DNA of 64,000 bases, from NCBI RefSeq assembly GCF_019795155.1, contig NZ_JAILYN010000019.1, positions 1 through 64,000 of the forward strand, read 5' to 3'. The translations under genes and the position numbers were made by a program. Shown one piece after another: positions 47,067 to 56,497 of this stretch; position 1 is the first letter of the stretch; every line of letters starts with the position of its first letter. This DNA is from Marinobacterium arenosum (lineage in GTDB: Bacteria > Pseudomonadota > Gammaproteobacteria > Pseudomonadales > Balneatricaceae). A model generated the notes under the pieces. It was not told where the DNA came from and searched no databases. It was given only the letters and a program-made list of their open reading frames with translations.

Positions 47067-49403
47067 TCAGCTGTGCTCGCGGTAGGGATGCTTGGCTTCG
47101 CAAGCGTTTGAATGAAGGCTGTCGATCGGCTGTGGCTTGCCGATACCATAGCCCTGGCCATAGTTGACTCCCATCGTCCGCAACTGGTCGGCAATCCGCT
47201 GGTCTTCGACGAACTCGGCGATGGTTTCTTTACCCATCAGCTGACAGATCTCGTTGATGCTGCGCACCATCGCCAGGTCGATCGGGTCGCTGAGGATATC
47301 CCGGATAAACAGGCCGTCGATCTTGATCTGGTCCACCGGCAGGGTTTTCAGATAGCCGAACGATGACAGGCCGCTGCCGAAATCGTCCAGTGCGAAGCGA
47401 CAGCCGAGAGCTTTCAGCTGTTCGATAAAGTGCAGGGCATGGCTGAAGCTGCTGATTGCGGCGGTTTCGGTGATTTCGAAGCAGAGTTGGCCGGCGGGCA
47501 GACCGGACGCCTGGATGGTCTGGCGGGCGAATTCGAGGAAGTCGCTGTCGGTCAGCGTCAGACCGGACAGATTGACCGACAGTTGCAGCGGCCGGCCGTT
47601 CAGCTCAGGATTTTCCGCCAGCCAGCGGCAGGTTTCGCTCAGCACCCAGCGATCCAGCTTCGGCGCCAGGCCATAGCGTTCCGCCGGCGGCAGGAACGCT
47701 CCCGGCGATACCGGCGTGCCGTCCTGGCTCAGGTAACGGATCAACACCTCGTAGTGCTCAATCCGGCCGTCGCTCAGCCGGGCGATCGGCTGTACATAGA
47801 GCCGGAAACGCTGTTCCGCCAGGCCATGGTGGATACGGGCCACCCACTGCATCTCGCCCTGGCGGCGCAGCAGGGCGTCGTCATCGCAGTGCTGGTAGAT
47901 CCGGTTGCGGCCCAGCTCCTTGGCGATATAGCAGGCACTGTCGGCCAGGCTCAGCAGCTTGCTGGCGTCGACGGCGTGCCGGTCGAGATCCAGCAGGCCG
48001 ATGCTGACGGTCACCTGGTATTGTTGGTCGTCCCAGTCGAAACTGTAGGCTTCGATCGCCAGGCGCAGTTTCTCCGCCTGGCGGGTTGCTTCATCCGGTT
48101 GGCAGTACTCCAGCAGCACCGCGAACTGGTCGCCGCCCAGGCGGGCGACCGAGTCGTGCTGGCGTACCCGCTCCTGGAGCAGTTCGCCCACCTGACGCAG
48201 CAGTTGGTCGCCGGCGATATGGCCGCAGGTGTCGTTGATCAGTTTGAACTGGTCGATATCCAGCACCAGCACCGCATGGTGGCTGTTGTCGCTGCGGGCC
48301 CGCTCGATGGTCTGGGCTAACCGCCGTTCGAAGCTGTGGCGGTTGATCAGGCCGGTCAGCAGGCAGTGGCTGGCCTGGTAGTCGAGCTGCTCGTTCAGCT
48401 GATGGGTGGTGGTGATATCCTCCTGGGTACACAGGTAGCGGTCGATGCGGTCGGCGTCGTCGCGCAGTGGCGAGATGACCAGCGCGGCCCAGTAGAAACC
48501 GCCATCCTTGCGTCGGTTCTGCAGGGTGCCACGCCAGACCTGTCCCTGGCTGATCTGCTGCCAGAGCTGACGGTAGAGCGCCTTGTTGTGCTTGCCTGAG
48601 CGCAGCAGGCCGGCCGGTTGCCCGATTACCTCCTGCTGGCTGTAACCGGTTACTTCGCAGAAACGTGAATTGACATAGGTAATCTTCGCCTCGGTGTCGG
48701 TGATCATCACCACGCTGGCGCATTGCTCGATGGCGTTGGAGAACTGTTTGAGCCAGCGCTGGGAGTGCTTGAGGTCGGTGATGTCGCGGGTCAGCGCCAG
48801 GTGGGCACTGGCCTTGCCCTGGTCGTCGTACAGCGGCACCGCATGGCTGTCGACCCGTTTTCGCCGGCCGTCCAGGCCGATGATATCGTACTCCAGCTGA
48901 ACGGCCTGACCCTGGAAGACCTTTTCATTGAAGGCGATATAGGCGTCCCGGTCTTCGGGGGCGATCAGTTGGTAGACGCTGTTGTTCTGCACCTGCTGCA
49001 GGTTGTCGGCACCGATGATACGGAGCCCAGCCGGGTTCATATCCAGCAGGGTGCCGTCGGCGGCAACGGTTTTGACGCACTCCGGCGCGGAGTCGATGAT
49101 CTGTTGCAGCAGGGCGCGTTGTTGCTGAAGTTCTTCCTGCTGATGCTGGTGGCGTTGTTGTAAGCAGCCGATGATGAGGCCGGCGAGCAGAATCATCAGG
49201 GTGACGGGCAGGCGATCATGTAAATGTTCTATGGAGGGCGAGATCAGAACCGAAAGAAAGGCTGTATCCTGCAGCAGAGAGTCGATGACCGCGTCGAACA
49301 GCCAGCCGAACAGACTGATCAGAATTGCCAGTCGGAACGCGCCGCTGGCAAGTAGTTCTGGCAGATGCAGAAGGTTACAGAGACGCCGGAGGGCGGGCAG
49401 CAT
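47067..49403 (-). CDS. PAS-PAS-GGDEF-EAL membrane protein with degenerate cyclase site
   Basis: This 778-residue protein has two short N-terminal membrane spans (about 22-42 and 68-85), two PAS domains (about 95-215 and 218-340), GGDEF (about 345-510) and EAL (about 520-770). The cyclase motif is GGDQF (near 421), so synthesis is doubtful. The EAL motif is EVLIRY, with EITET, DDFGSGLSSF and KIDGLF kept but the final AEG(I/V)E replaced by EFVED, so phosphodiesterase activity may be altered. It is upstream of, and co-directional with, the double receiver-like gene. Confidence 0.88.
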   Translation of the reverse strand: MLPALRRLCNLLHLPELLASGAFRLAILISLFGWLFDAVIDSLLQDTAFLSVLISPSIEHLHDRLPVTLMILLAGLIIGCLQQRHQHQQEELQQQRALLQQIIDSAPECVKTVAADGTLLDMNPAGLRIIGADNLQQVQNNSVYQLIAPEDRDAYIAFNEKVFQGQAVQLEYDIIGLDGRRKRVDSHAVPLYDDQGKASAHLALTRDITDLKHSQRWLKQFSNAIEQCASVVMITDTEAKITYVNSRFCEVTGYSQQEVIGQPAGLLRSGKHNKALYRQLWQQISQGQVWRGTLQNRRKDGGFYWAALVISPLRDDADRIDRYLCTQEDITTTHQLNEQLDYQASHCLLTGLINRHSFERRLAQTIERARSDNSHHAVLVLDIDQFKLINDTCGHIAGDQLLRQVGELLQERVRQHDSVARLGGDQFAVLLEYCQPDEATRQAEKLRLAIEAYSFDWDDQQYQVTVSIGLLDLDRHAVDASKLLSLADSACYIAKELGRNRIYQHCDDDALLRRQGEMQWVARIHHGLAEQRFRLYVQPIARLSDGRIEHYEVLIRYLSQDGTPVSPGAFLPPAERYGLAPKLDRWVLSETCRWLAENPELNGRPLQLSVNLSGLTLTDSDFLEFARQTIQASGLPAGQLCFEITETAAISSFSHALHFIEQLKALGCRFALDDFGSGLSSFGYLKTLPVDQIKIDGLFIRDILSDPIDLAMVRSINEICQLMGKETIAEFVEDQRIADQLRTMGVNYGQGYGIGKPQPIDSLHSNACEAKHPYREHS

Positions 49404-49621
49404 TCAAACACCAGTGGAGTGAACAATAAGGATAACCATAGCTCCAGGCCGGCAATGTTGCACGAGCCGTGTGAGCGGTGTCGCACTATCTCAACGCTGA
49501 CCGCGTGGTGTCAATTCCCGCTCGCCGGATCATTGATCGTGGGCAAGGCCGGTTACGGCGCCAGGGGCGCACTGTGCTAAAATGCGGCCCCTGTTCTGTC
49601 CGCCGAGCCTATCCGATTCCG

Positions 49622-50755
49622 ATGCAAACCCTCGTTGTTCCCCAGGGCGAATTTCGCCTGAACCGCTACCCGTTACGTCCGAAGGAAACTCTGCGCGCCT
49701 GGGATGCCGCCGACGAGTACCTGCTTAACTATCTCGCCGAGCAGGGCTTGCCGGCGCAAGGGGGACGGATTCTGATTCTGAACGATCAGTTCGGTGCGCT
49801 CAGCGTTGTATTGCACAGCTACCAGCCGGTGATGAGCAGCGATTCCTACCTGGCTCACCAGGGCGCCAGGGCGAACTTGGCGGAGAACGGGGTGGCCCTT
49901 GAATCGGTCGCCCTGCTGGATAGCCTCAGCGAGCCCGCCGGTCCGTTCGATCTGGTGTTGCTGAAAGTACCCAAGAGCCTGGCGATGCTGGAGCACCAAC
50001 TGGCCCGGCTGCGGCCGCTGCTGCATGCCGGCAGCCGGGTGATCGGAGCCGGTATGGTCAAGTCGATCCATACTTCGACGTTGAAACTGTTCGACACGCT
50101 GCTCGGGCCGACCCGTACCTCGCTGGCGCAGAAGAAGGCGCGGCTGATCTTTGCCGAGCCGGATCCGGATTTGCCGCCGGCGCCGGACAAATACCCCAGT
50201 CGCTATAAGCTGGAGCAGACCGACTACTGGCTCAGCAACCACGCCGGCGTATTCTCGCGAGACAGCCTGGATATCGGGACCCGTTTCCTGCTGCAGCACC
50301 TGCCGGCGTCCGATGCGCCGCGCCATATCGTCGATCTGGGCTGCGGCAACGGGGTGGTCGGGATGATCGCTGCCGAGCGCAATCCCAACGCCACGCTGAC
50401 CTTCGTCGACGAATCCTTCATGGCGGTGGCGTCGGCGCGAGACAACTTTATCGCCGCCCACGGCGAGGTGCGTGAAGCCCGTTTTCAGGCCACCGACTGC
50501 CTGGCCGGCATCGAGCGCAACAGCGCCGACCTGATCTTGAACAATCCGCCGTTCCACCAGCACAACGTGGTCGGCGACTTCATCGCCCGGCAGATGTTCA
50601 AGGAAGCGAAGCAGGTGCTCAAATCCGGCGGTGAGCTCTGGGTGATCGGCAACCGCCACCTCGGTTACCATCTCCGTCTCAAGCAGTTGTTCGGCAACTG
50701 CGAGACGGTGGCTGCCAACCGTAAGTTCGTGATTCTGCGGGCCTGCAAACGCTGA
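49622..50755 (+). CDS. rlmG: 23S rRNA (guanine-N2)-methyltransferase RlmG
   Basis: This 377-residue enzyme methylates G1835 of 23S rRNA. Length equals the E. coli protein. Two methyltransferase-like halves are visible: a degenerate N-terminal one (RILILNDQFGALSVVLHSY) and a C-terminal catalytic one with HIVDLGCGNGVVGMIAAERN (about 235-254) and DLILNNPPFHQ (about 302-312), the NPPF motif of N2-guanine methyltransferases. ATG 49622 begins MQTLVVPQGEFRLNRYP as in homologues; longer upstream reading is not conserved-looking. It converges with the first EamA gene, six bases away. Confidence 0.93.
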   Translation: MQTLVVPQGEFRLNRYPLRPKETLRAWDAADEYLLNYLAEQGLPAQGGRILILNDQFGALSVVLHSYQPVMSSDSYLAHQGARANLAENGVALESVALLDSLSEPAGPFDLVLLKVPKSLAMLEHQLARLRPLLHAGSRVIGAGMVKSIHTSTLKLFDTLLGPTRTSLAQKKARLIFAEPDPDLPPAPDKYPSRYKLEQTDYWLSNHAGVFSRDSLDIGTRFLLQHLPASDAPRHIVDLGCGNGVVGMIAAERNPNATLTFVDESFMAVASARDNFIAAHGEVREARFQATDCLAGIERNSADLILNNPPFHQHNVVGDFIARQMFKEAKQVLKSGGELWVIGNRHLGYHLRLKQLFGNCETVAANRKFVILRACKR

Positions 50756-50761
50756 GTCGGG

Positions 50762-51673
50762 CTAACCTTTCCCTTCGATCGCCGCCGCCAGCCGGGCTTT
50801 TGGCTTGTTGACCAGGTAGATGCCGGCTGCCACCAGCGCCAGGGCCGCCAGGAAGTTGGCGCTGAGCGGTTCATCCAGCAGCCACCAGGCCAGCAGGACG
50901 CCGAACAGCGGGGTCAGGAAGCTGAACGTGGCGATCCGTGAGGCGGGGTAGTGGCGCATCAGCCAGAACCAGCTTAGATAGGCGGCGAAAGCCACGCAGA
51001 CGGTCTGGAAGGCCAGTGCACCGGCGCTGCTCCAGTGCAACCGCTCGACACCGGGTTCACCGAACAGCCAACTGGCCAGCGGCAGCAGCAGGGCGGACAG
51101 CGCCAACTGGTACAGCAGCACCCGGCTGGCCGACTGGCGGCTCAGCGGCGTAGCCTTGATCACCACCGTGGTGGCGCCCCACAGGATCGCCGCACCGATT
51201 GCCAGCAGGTCGCCGAGCAGCTGGCCGCCGCTGCCCAGGCCATCGGCGAAGGCCAATACCACCCCGGCAAAGGCGCACAGCAGGCCGAACAGCTGTGTCC
51301 GGCGTAGCTGTTCACCGGGGATGAACAGCTGGGCGCCCAGCGCCACCACGAACGGCGAGGTATACAGGAACACCGTCACCCGCGCCGCGCCGGTATACTC
51401 CAGCGCCCAGTACAGCAGGGCAAACTCTGCCGAGAACAGCAGCCCGGCCAGCAAGCCCCAGAGTTCGGCTCCGTCCCGTTGCCGGATTCGCTCCCCCTGC
51501 CAGACCATCCAGCCGCACAGCAGGGCGGTGGCGCCAATGGAGCGCAGACCGCCCTGCATCAGCGATGAGATGTCGTCCAGCGCCAGCTTAACGGCGATCT
51601 GCTGTAAGCCGAAAACCAGGCAGAGTAGGGTCAACAGGCCGATCGCCAAGCCGTCGAGATGCTGTTTGCTCAT
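50762..51673 (-). CDS. EamA-family (DMT) exporter, copy 1
   Basis: This 303-residue protein has ten predicted spans in two EamA repeats (about 12-140 and 155-290; DLLAIGAAILWGATTVVIKAT starts the second). The family exports amino acids or other metabolites. The start at 51673 (MSKQHLDGLAIGLL) is chosen because the tandem copy begins the same way. It and the next gene are the same length and mostly identical residue for residue, so they are recent tandem duplicates. Substrate unknown. Confidence 0.9.
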   Translation of the reverse strand: MSKQHLDGLAIGLLTLLCLVFGLQQIAVKLALDDISSLMQGGLRSIGATALLCGWMVWQGERIRQRDGAELWGLLAGLLFSAEFALLYWALEYTGAARVTVFLYTSPFVVALGAQLFIPGEQLRRTQLFGLLCAFAGVVLAFADGLGSGGQLLGDLLAIGAAILWGATTVVIKATPLSRQSASRVLLYQLALSALLLPLASWLFGEPGVERLHWSSAGALAFQTVCVAFAAYLSWFWLMRHYPASRIATFSFLTPLFGVLLAWWLLDEPLSANFLAALALVAAGIYLVNKPKARLAAAIEGKG

Positions 51674-51814
51674 GAATCCGGTATCTGTAGCGGGATGGAG
51701 GAAAATGTGGGGAGCGAGGCAGCACAGTAACGGATTCACGACCGCTGGTGAACCGCGGAAACTCTGAGTTGCTGCTTTCATGGCCGGCGGCGCCGGCCTG
51801 TTGCACGATCAATT

Positions 51815-52726
51815 TCAGGACGCTTCGACGGCCTCCGCCACGACCCGGGTATTCGGCTTGTTGACCAGGTAGATACCGGCCGCCACCAACGTCAGCGCCG
51901 CCAGGAAGTAACCGCTGAGCGGTTCATCCAGCAACCACCAAGCCAGCAGGACGCCGAACAGTGGGGTCAGGAAGCTGAAAGTGGCGATCTGCGAGGCGGG
52001 GTAGTGGCGTATCAGCCAGAACCAGGCCAGGTAGGCGATAAAGGCGACGCCGACCGTCTGGAACGCCAGCGCGCCGCCGCTGAGCCAGTTCAGCCGGATG
52101 CTGCCGTTCTCGCCGCAGGCCCAGCTGGCCAGCGGCAGTAGCAGGGCGGACACCGCCAGTTGGTACAGCAACACCCGGCCGGCCGACTGGCGACCCAGCG
52201 GACTGGCCTTGACCACCACGGTGGTGGCGCCCCACAGGATCGCCGCACCGATCGCCAACAGGTCGCCGAGCAGCTGACCGCCGCTGGTCAAGCCGTCGGC
52301 GAACGCCAGCACCACGCCGGTAAAGGCGCACAGCAGGCCGACCAGTTGACGGCGGCCCAGCTGCTCGCCGGGGATCAACAGCTGGGCGCCCAGCGCCACC
52401 ACGAACGGTGAGGTGTACCAGAAGACACTGGCGCGTGCGGCGCCGGTGTGCTCCAGCGCCCAGTACAGCAGCATGAACTCCCCGGCAAACAGCAGGCCCG
52501 TCAGCAGGCCCCAGAGCTCGACTCCGTCCCGCTGCCAGACCCGTTCGCCGCGCCAGACCAGCCAGCCGCACAGCAGCAGCGTGGCGCCGACCGAGCGCAG
52601 TCCGGCCTGCATCAGTGGCGGGATATCGGCCAGTGTCAGTTTGATGGCGATCTGCTGTAAGCCGAACGCCAGGCACAGTAAGGTCAACAGGCCGATCGCC
52701 AAGCTGTCGAGATGTTGTTTGCTCAT
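51815..52726 (-). CDS. EamA-family (DMT) exporter, copy 2
   Basis: This 303-residue tandem duplicate of the preceding transporter has identical layout and starts MSKQHLDSLAIGLL. Differences cluster in loops (for example WACGENGSIRLNWLSGGAL against WLFGEPGVERLHWSSAGAL). The 141-base gap between copies contains no terminator. It is divergent from a solute-binding protein gene at 52994. Confidence 0.9.
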   Translation of the reverse strand: MSKQHLDSLAIGLLTLLCLAFGLQQIAIKLTLADIPPLMQAGLRSVGATLLLCGWLVWRGERVWQRDGVELWGLLTGLLFAGEFMLLYWALEHTGAARASVFWYTSPFVVALGAQLLIPGEQLGRRQLVGLLCAFTGVVLAFADGLTSGGQLLGDLLAIGAAILWGATTVVVKASPLGRQSAGRVLLYQLAVSALLLPLASWACGENGSIRLNWLSGGALAFQTVGVAFIAYLAWFWLIRHYPASQIATFSFLTPLFGVLLAWWLLDEPLSGYFLAALTLVAAGIYLVNKPNTRVVAEAVEAS

Positions 52727-52993
52727 ATTTCCGCTACCTGTCGGGACTGAAAGAGATATGGAGCGCAGAGCGGCACGGTATCGAATCTGTTCAGCCGCTG
52801 GAATATGGCGGCGACTGAGTACCGTGCGAAGGTCGCGGGTAGGCCCAAGAGCGACGTCTAAAGACAGCTCTGCTGAGGGCCTTGCTTGGAAATAGGGGGA
52901 ACTGATACCAGAAAGCGCTTTTTTTTCCGGCTAAATCATCGTAGCGTGCTGTTTATCCGGCTTGTCACGATTTAAGGGTACAAGGAGGTTTGG

Positions 52994-54082
52994 GTGAAAA
53001 CACTGGATAAACAGATCAAGCGAACGCAGCCGAAGGGCTGGCAGACCATGGCAGGCCGGCTGGTGGCCGCACTGGGGTTGTGCGCAACGCTGGTTACATC
53101 GCTACCCGCCGTGGCGGCGGACAGCAAGACCGCCGCGGCGTCTTCCACGCTGCAGCGGGTGCAGCTCAACGGCGACCTGCGTTGCGGCGTTTTTCCGGAT
53201 GATCCCGGCCGCAGTGCGATCACCACCGCCGGAGTCTGGGCCGGTTTCTATGTCGATTTCTGCAAGGCGGTGGCCGCCGCGGTCATCGGCAACCCCGACT
53301 TCGTGCAGTATGTCGAAGTAGGCGCCAAGACCCGCTTCACGTCGCTGGTGGAACGCAAGACCGACGTGGTGATGTACAGCTCGACCTGGACGCTGGGCCG
53401 CGAATCCGGCTACAACGTCGAGTTCCCCACCATCTACCTGTTCGACGGCCAGGGCTTTCTGGTCCGCAAGCGCTCCGGTATCCGGCGGGTCGAGGACCTG
53501 AAGGGCAAGTCGATCTGCGTCACCGAGAACACCACCAGCCACCGTAACCTGGTTCACCTGATCGAGCACCGCCAGCTGGGTGCCCAGGTGCTGTTCTCCA
53601 ATGGCGACAGCTTCTTCCGCGGTAGCTGCGATGCCTACAGTGCCGACCGGATGAACCTGGCCACCAACCGCGCCAACCGGGCCGACAATCCTGCCGACTA
53701 TCTGATCCTGCCGGATGTGGTCTCGCGCGAGCCGATCGGCCCGACGGTGCGCAACGATGATCCGCAGTGGTCGCGCATCGTCCGTTCGGTGGTGCATGCG
53801 CTGATCCTGGCCGAGGAGAAGGGGATCGCCCAGAGCAATGTCGATCTCTACCTCAACGGCGACAATGAAGCCGAGGTCGGCAACCTGCTCGGCAGCAGCG
53901 GCGATATCGGTGCCCAGTTGGGCTTGGACAAGGCCTGGGCCTACCGGGTGATCAAAGCGGTCGGCAACTACGGCGAGATCTACGATCGCCACTTCGGGCC
54001 GGGCTCGGCGATCGGCGTCGAGCGCGGCCTGAACCGGCTCTGGTCGCAGGGCGGGCTGCTGTTTGCGCCGCCGTTTAAATAG
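52994..54082 (+). CDS. AapJ-like periplasmic amino-acid-type solute-binding protein
   Basis: This 362-residue family-3 binding protein is of the longer general amino-acid (AapJ) type, with a signal peptide (about 1-42, ending AVAA). Features include RVQLNGDLRCGVFPDDPG, GVWAGFYVDFCKAVAAAV, LVERKTDVVMYSSTWTLGRE, LKGKSICVTENTTSHRNL and a C-terminal YGEIYDRHFGPGSAIGVERG. The start is GTG 52994 with AAGGAGG six bases upstream. No permease or ATPase follows; instead come a dehydrogenase and a multicopper oxidase, so it may deliver a ligand to, or help, this redox unit rather than feed an importer. That is inference. Confidence 0.88.
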   Translation: MKTLDKQIKRTQPKGWQTMAGRLVAALGLCATLVTSLPAVAADSKTAAASSTLQRVQLNGDLRCGVFPDDPGRSAITTAGVWAGFYVDFCKAVAAAVIGNPDFVQYVEVGAKTRFTSLVERKTDVVMYSSTWTLGRESGYNVEFPTIYLFDGQGFLVRKRSGIRRVEDLKGKSICVTENTTSHRNLVHLIEHRQLGAQVLFSNGDSFFRGSCDAYSADRMNLATNRANRADNPADYLILPDVVSREPIGPTVRNDDPQWSRIVRSVVHALILAEEKGIAQSNVDLYLNGDNEAEVGNLLGSSGDIGAQLGLDKAWAYRVIKAVGNYGEIYDRHFGPGSAIGVERGLNRLWSQGGLLFAPPFK

Positions 54083-54114
54083 CCTGAATAACGGAAATGG
54101 GAAGGTAAAGGACG

Positions 54115-54714
54115 ATGAGCTCGCAATGGAACAACGGCGCCAGCGCCAGTCGGCGCGCGGTGCTGCAGGCGCTGGCGGCGGCCGCCACCTTGTCTGTGCT
54201 GCCGAGCGGCGTGCAGGCGATGGCGACCCCGGCTCGGCTGGATTTTCTACGTGCCTCGGCGAAACTGAGCGGCATTGAGCTGGACCGCAGTTATCTGCAG
54301 CTGGCCGATGATATCTGGACGCTGCTGACGCTGTCGGGCGAGCAGCCCTATCGGCGCCTGGTGGCGCTGGTGCAGCGGGTGCCCGAACAGGACCTGCCGC
54401 AGGCGCTGCGCCGGGCCGGTCTCGAAACGGAGGCGCGCCGGCTGCTGAATGTCTGGTATCGGGGACAGATCGAGCTGCGCCCGGCCGACCTGGACAATCC
54501 GGCGGTGCAGCGCATCTGCGGCGACCTGCGCGAGCGGATCGACCCGGACCACCAGCGCCGGCCGGTCACTGCGGTGATCGACTATGACGAGGCGCTCAGC
54601 TGGCAGGCCTGCAGTTTTACCAAGCCGTCGGCCACCTGTGGCGGCCCGTTCGGCTACTGGTCCGAGCCGCCGGCACCTTCTGAAACCGTGGCAGTGACAG
54701 GGAAGAACGTCTGA
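54115..54714 (+). CDS. Tat-exported small subunit of a sorbitol/gluconate-type dehydrogenase
   Basis: This 199-residue protein has a twin-arginine signal (SRRAVLQALAAAATLSVLPS, residues 12-31), followed by a helical domain of the FAD-SLDH small subunit type (LQLADDIWTLLTLSGEQPYR) and a C-terminal FTKPSATCGGPFGYWSEPP. In known complexes this subunit carries the GMC subunit, which lacks its own signal, through the Tat system. It overlaps the GMC gene by one base (TGATG). Function in this context follows the family. Confidence 0.82.
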   Translation: MSSQWNNGASASRRAVLQALAAAATLSVLPSGVQAMATPARLDFLRASAKLSGIELDRSYLQLADDIWTLLTLSGEQPYRRLVALVQRVPEQDLPQALRRAGLETEARRLLNVWYRGQIELRPADLDNPAVQRICGDLRERIDPDHQRRPVTAVIDYDEALSWQACSFTKPSATCGGPFGYWSEPPAPSETVAVTGKNV

Positions 54715-56483
54715 TGAAAATGGAACAACAACCGCAGGAACTGATCGACGCCGACGTGGTGATTATTGGCGCCGGCGTGGTCGGCGGCTTGATGGCCTGG
54801 CGGCTGTCCGAACAGGGCCTCAACGTGGCGGTGCTGGATGCCGGTGCCCGCGTTGACCGGGTCGACGCGATCAACCGCTACAAGGCCAACCCGGACAAGG
54901 AAGCCAACTCCCCCTACCGGATGATGCCCTGGGCGCCGGTACCGGACGATAAAGACCCGCTCAGCTACTACGTCCAGCCGGGGCTGGCCAAGCCCGGCCA
55001 GCCGCAACAGCCGAAGCAGCAGATCGCTTTCGCCGGTTTCTTCATGCGCTTGGTCGGCGGTACCTCCTGGCACTGGACCGGTCATGCCGAGCGGCTCTAC
55101 CCGAACGATTTTCGTACCCGCAGCGCTTACGGTGTCGGGGTCGACTGGCCGCTCAGCTACGATGAGCTGGAACCCTACTATTACCAGGTCGAGCAGGCCT
55201 GGGGCGTGGCCGGCGATGCGGACTGCGTGGCGCCACCGCGCAAAGATCCCTACCCGCTGCCGGTGGTGCCGCGCTCCTACCTGGATATCCAGGTAGGCAA
55301 GGTTGCCCAGGCGGTGATCGGTCACGATACCCAGCCGCTGCCACACTGCCGCAACTCGCTGCCCTACGATGACCGGCCGCAGTGCTGCGGCAACGCCAGC
55401 TGCCTGCCGATCTGCCCGATCGGCGCCAAGTACGATGCCCATGTGCATGTGCTGAAGGCGGAACAGCAGGGCAGCCGGGTGTTGGCCAACCGGGTGGCGG
55501 TCCAGGTGGCGCTGGACGAAAGCCAACAGCAGGTGACCGGTATCTACTACCGCAACTTCGATCAGGACGCCAAGGGCAGCCTCGGCCTGGCCCGGGCCAA
55601 GATCTACGTGCTGGCGGCCCACGCGGTGGAAACACCGCGCTTGATGCTGCTGTCGGCGGGCAAGGAGAACGTGCCGGCGGCCGGTTTGTCGAACAGCTCC
55701 GGCCAGGTCGGCCGCAACCTGATGGGCTTTGCCAATATCAACACCGTCGGCTACGCGCCGGCCGATAATCCGGTCTACCCCTACCGGGGGCCGGTCAGCG
55801 CCACCGGCGCCATCGGCGGTTGGCGCGATGGCGAGTTCCGCAAGGAGTATGCCTCGATCGCCCCGTTCACCATCAACGGCGCGTTCAAGTTCGGCACCGG
55901 GCCGCTCGACGAGGCGGCCCAGGCGATCGACGAGGGCTATCTCGGCAGCGCGTTGCGCCAGCGGGTGGACGAGATGACCGCCCGCCAGGTCAACCTGCAC
56001 AGCACCGTCGAGGTGATGCCGAACCCGGACAACCGGGTCAGCCTGGCCTACGACCAGTTGGATCCACTTGGCCTGCCGAGGCCCAAGCTCGACTTCAAGC
56101 TGGATGACTACACCCTGCGCGGTTGCCGGGTGGCCTGGGATGCTCATCTGAAGATTTTCAACCAAATGGGTGTCGCCCGCCGCGACGGCGGCCAGCTGCA
56201 ACCGAACGAGGCGAACTGGCAGAAGCTGCTACGCGGCGAGCTGGACAAGACTTACTACAGCCTGACCTCCGGCGACGCGGTGATCGCCGGTACCGTGCGG
56301 ATGGGCGATGACCCGGCCAGCGCGGTGGTGGATCGCCACTGTCGCAGCTTCGATCACCAAAACCTCTATATCGTCGGCACCTGCAACTACCCGACCATCG
56401 GCAGCGCGTCGCCCTCGTTGACCGCCGCCGCACTGGGGCTGCGCAGCGCCGACCAGATCGCCGCCAACTTCTTCAAGGACTGA
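54714..56483 (+). CDS. GMC oxidoreductase with likely 3Fe-4S motif
   Basis: This 589-residue FAD dehydrogenase is of the glucose/gluconate/sorbitol dehydrogenase large-subunit type. The FAD motif is VVIIGAGVVGGLMAWRLSEQ (residues about 15-34). GGTSWHWTGHAERLYPNDF follows, then CCGNASC (Cys 224, 225 and 230), the spacing of the three cysteines that bind a 3Fe-4S cluster in Burkholderia FAD-glucose dehydrogenase. The C-terminal active site region is LYIVGTCNYPTIGSASPS. No signal peptide is present, consistent with export with the small subunit. The usual cytochrome c subunit gene is absent; a multicopper oxidase gene follows 14 bases later. Confidence 0.92.
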   Translation: MKMEQQPQELIDADVVIIGAGVVGGLMAWRLSEQGLNVAVLDAGARVDRVDAINRYKANPDKEANSPYRMMPWAPVPDDKDPLSYYVQPGLAKPGQPQQPKQQIAFAGFFMRLVGGTSWHWTGHAERLYPNDFRTRSAYGVGVDWPLSYDELEPYYYQVEQAWGVAGDADCVAPPRKDPYPLPVVPRSYLDIQVGKVAQAVIGHDTQPLPHCRNSLPYDDRPQCCGNASCLPICPIGAKYDAHVHVLKAEQQGSRVLANRVAVQVALDESQQQVTGIYYRNFDQDAKGSLGLARAKIYVLAAHAVETPRLMLLSAGKENVPAAGLSNSSGQVGRNLMGFANINTVGYAPADNPVYPYRGPVSATGAIGGWRDGEFRKEYASIAPFTINGAFKFGTGPLDEAAQAIDEGYLGSALRQRVDEMTARQVNLHSTVEVMPNPDNRVSLAYDQLDPLGLPRPKLDFKLDDYTLRGCRVAWDAHLKIFNQMGVARRDGGQLQPNEANWQKLLRGELDKTYYSLTSGDAVIAGTVRMGDDPASAVVDRHCRSFDHQNLYIVGTCNYPTIGSASPSLTAAALGLRSADQIAANFFKD

Positions 56484-56497
56484 CCGGGAGCCGTCAG

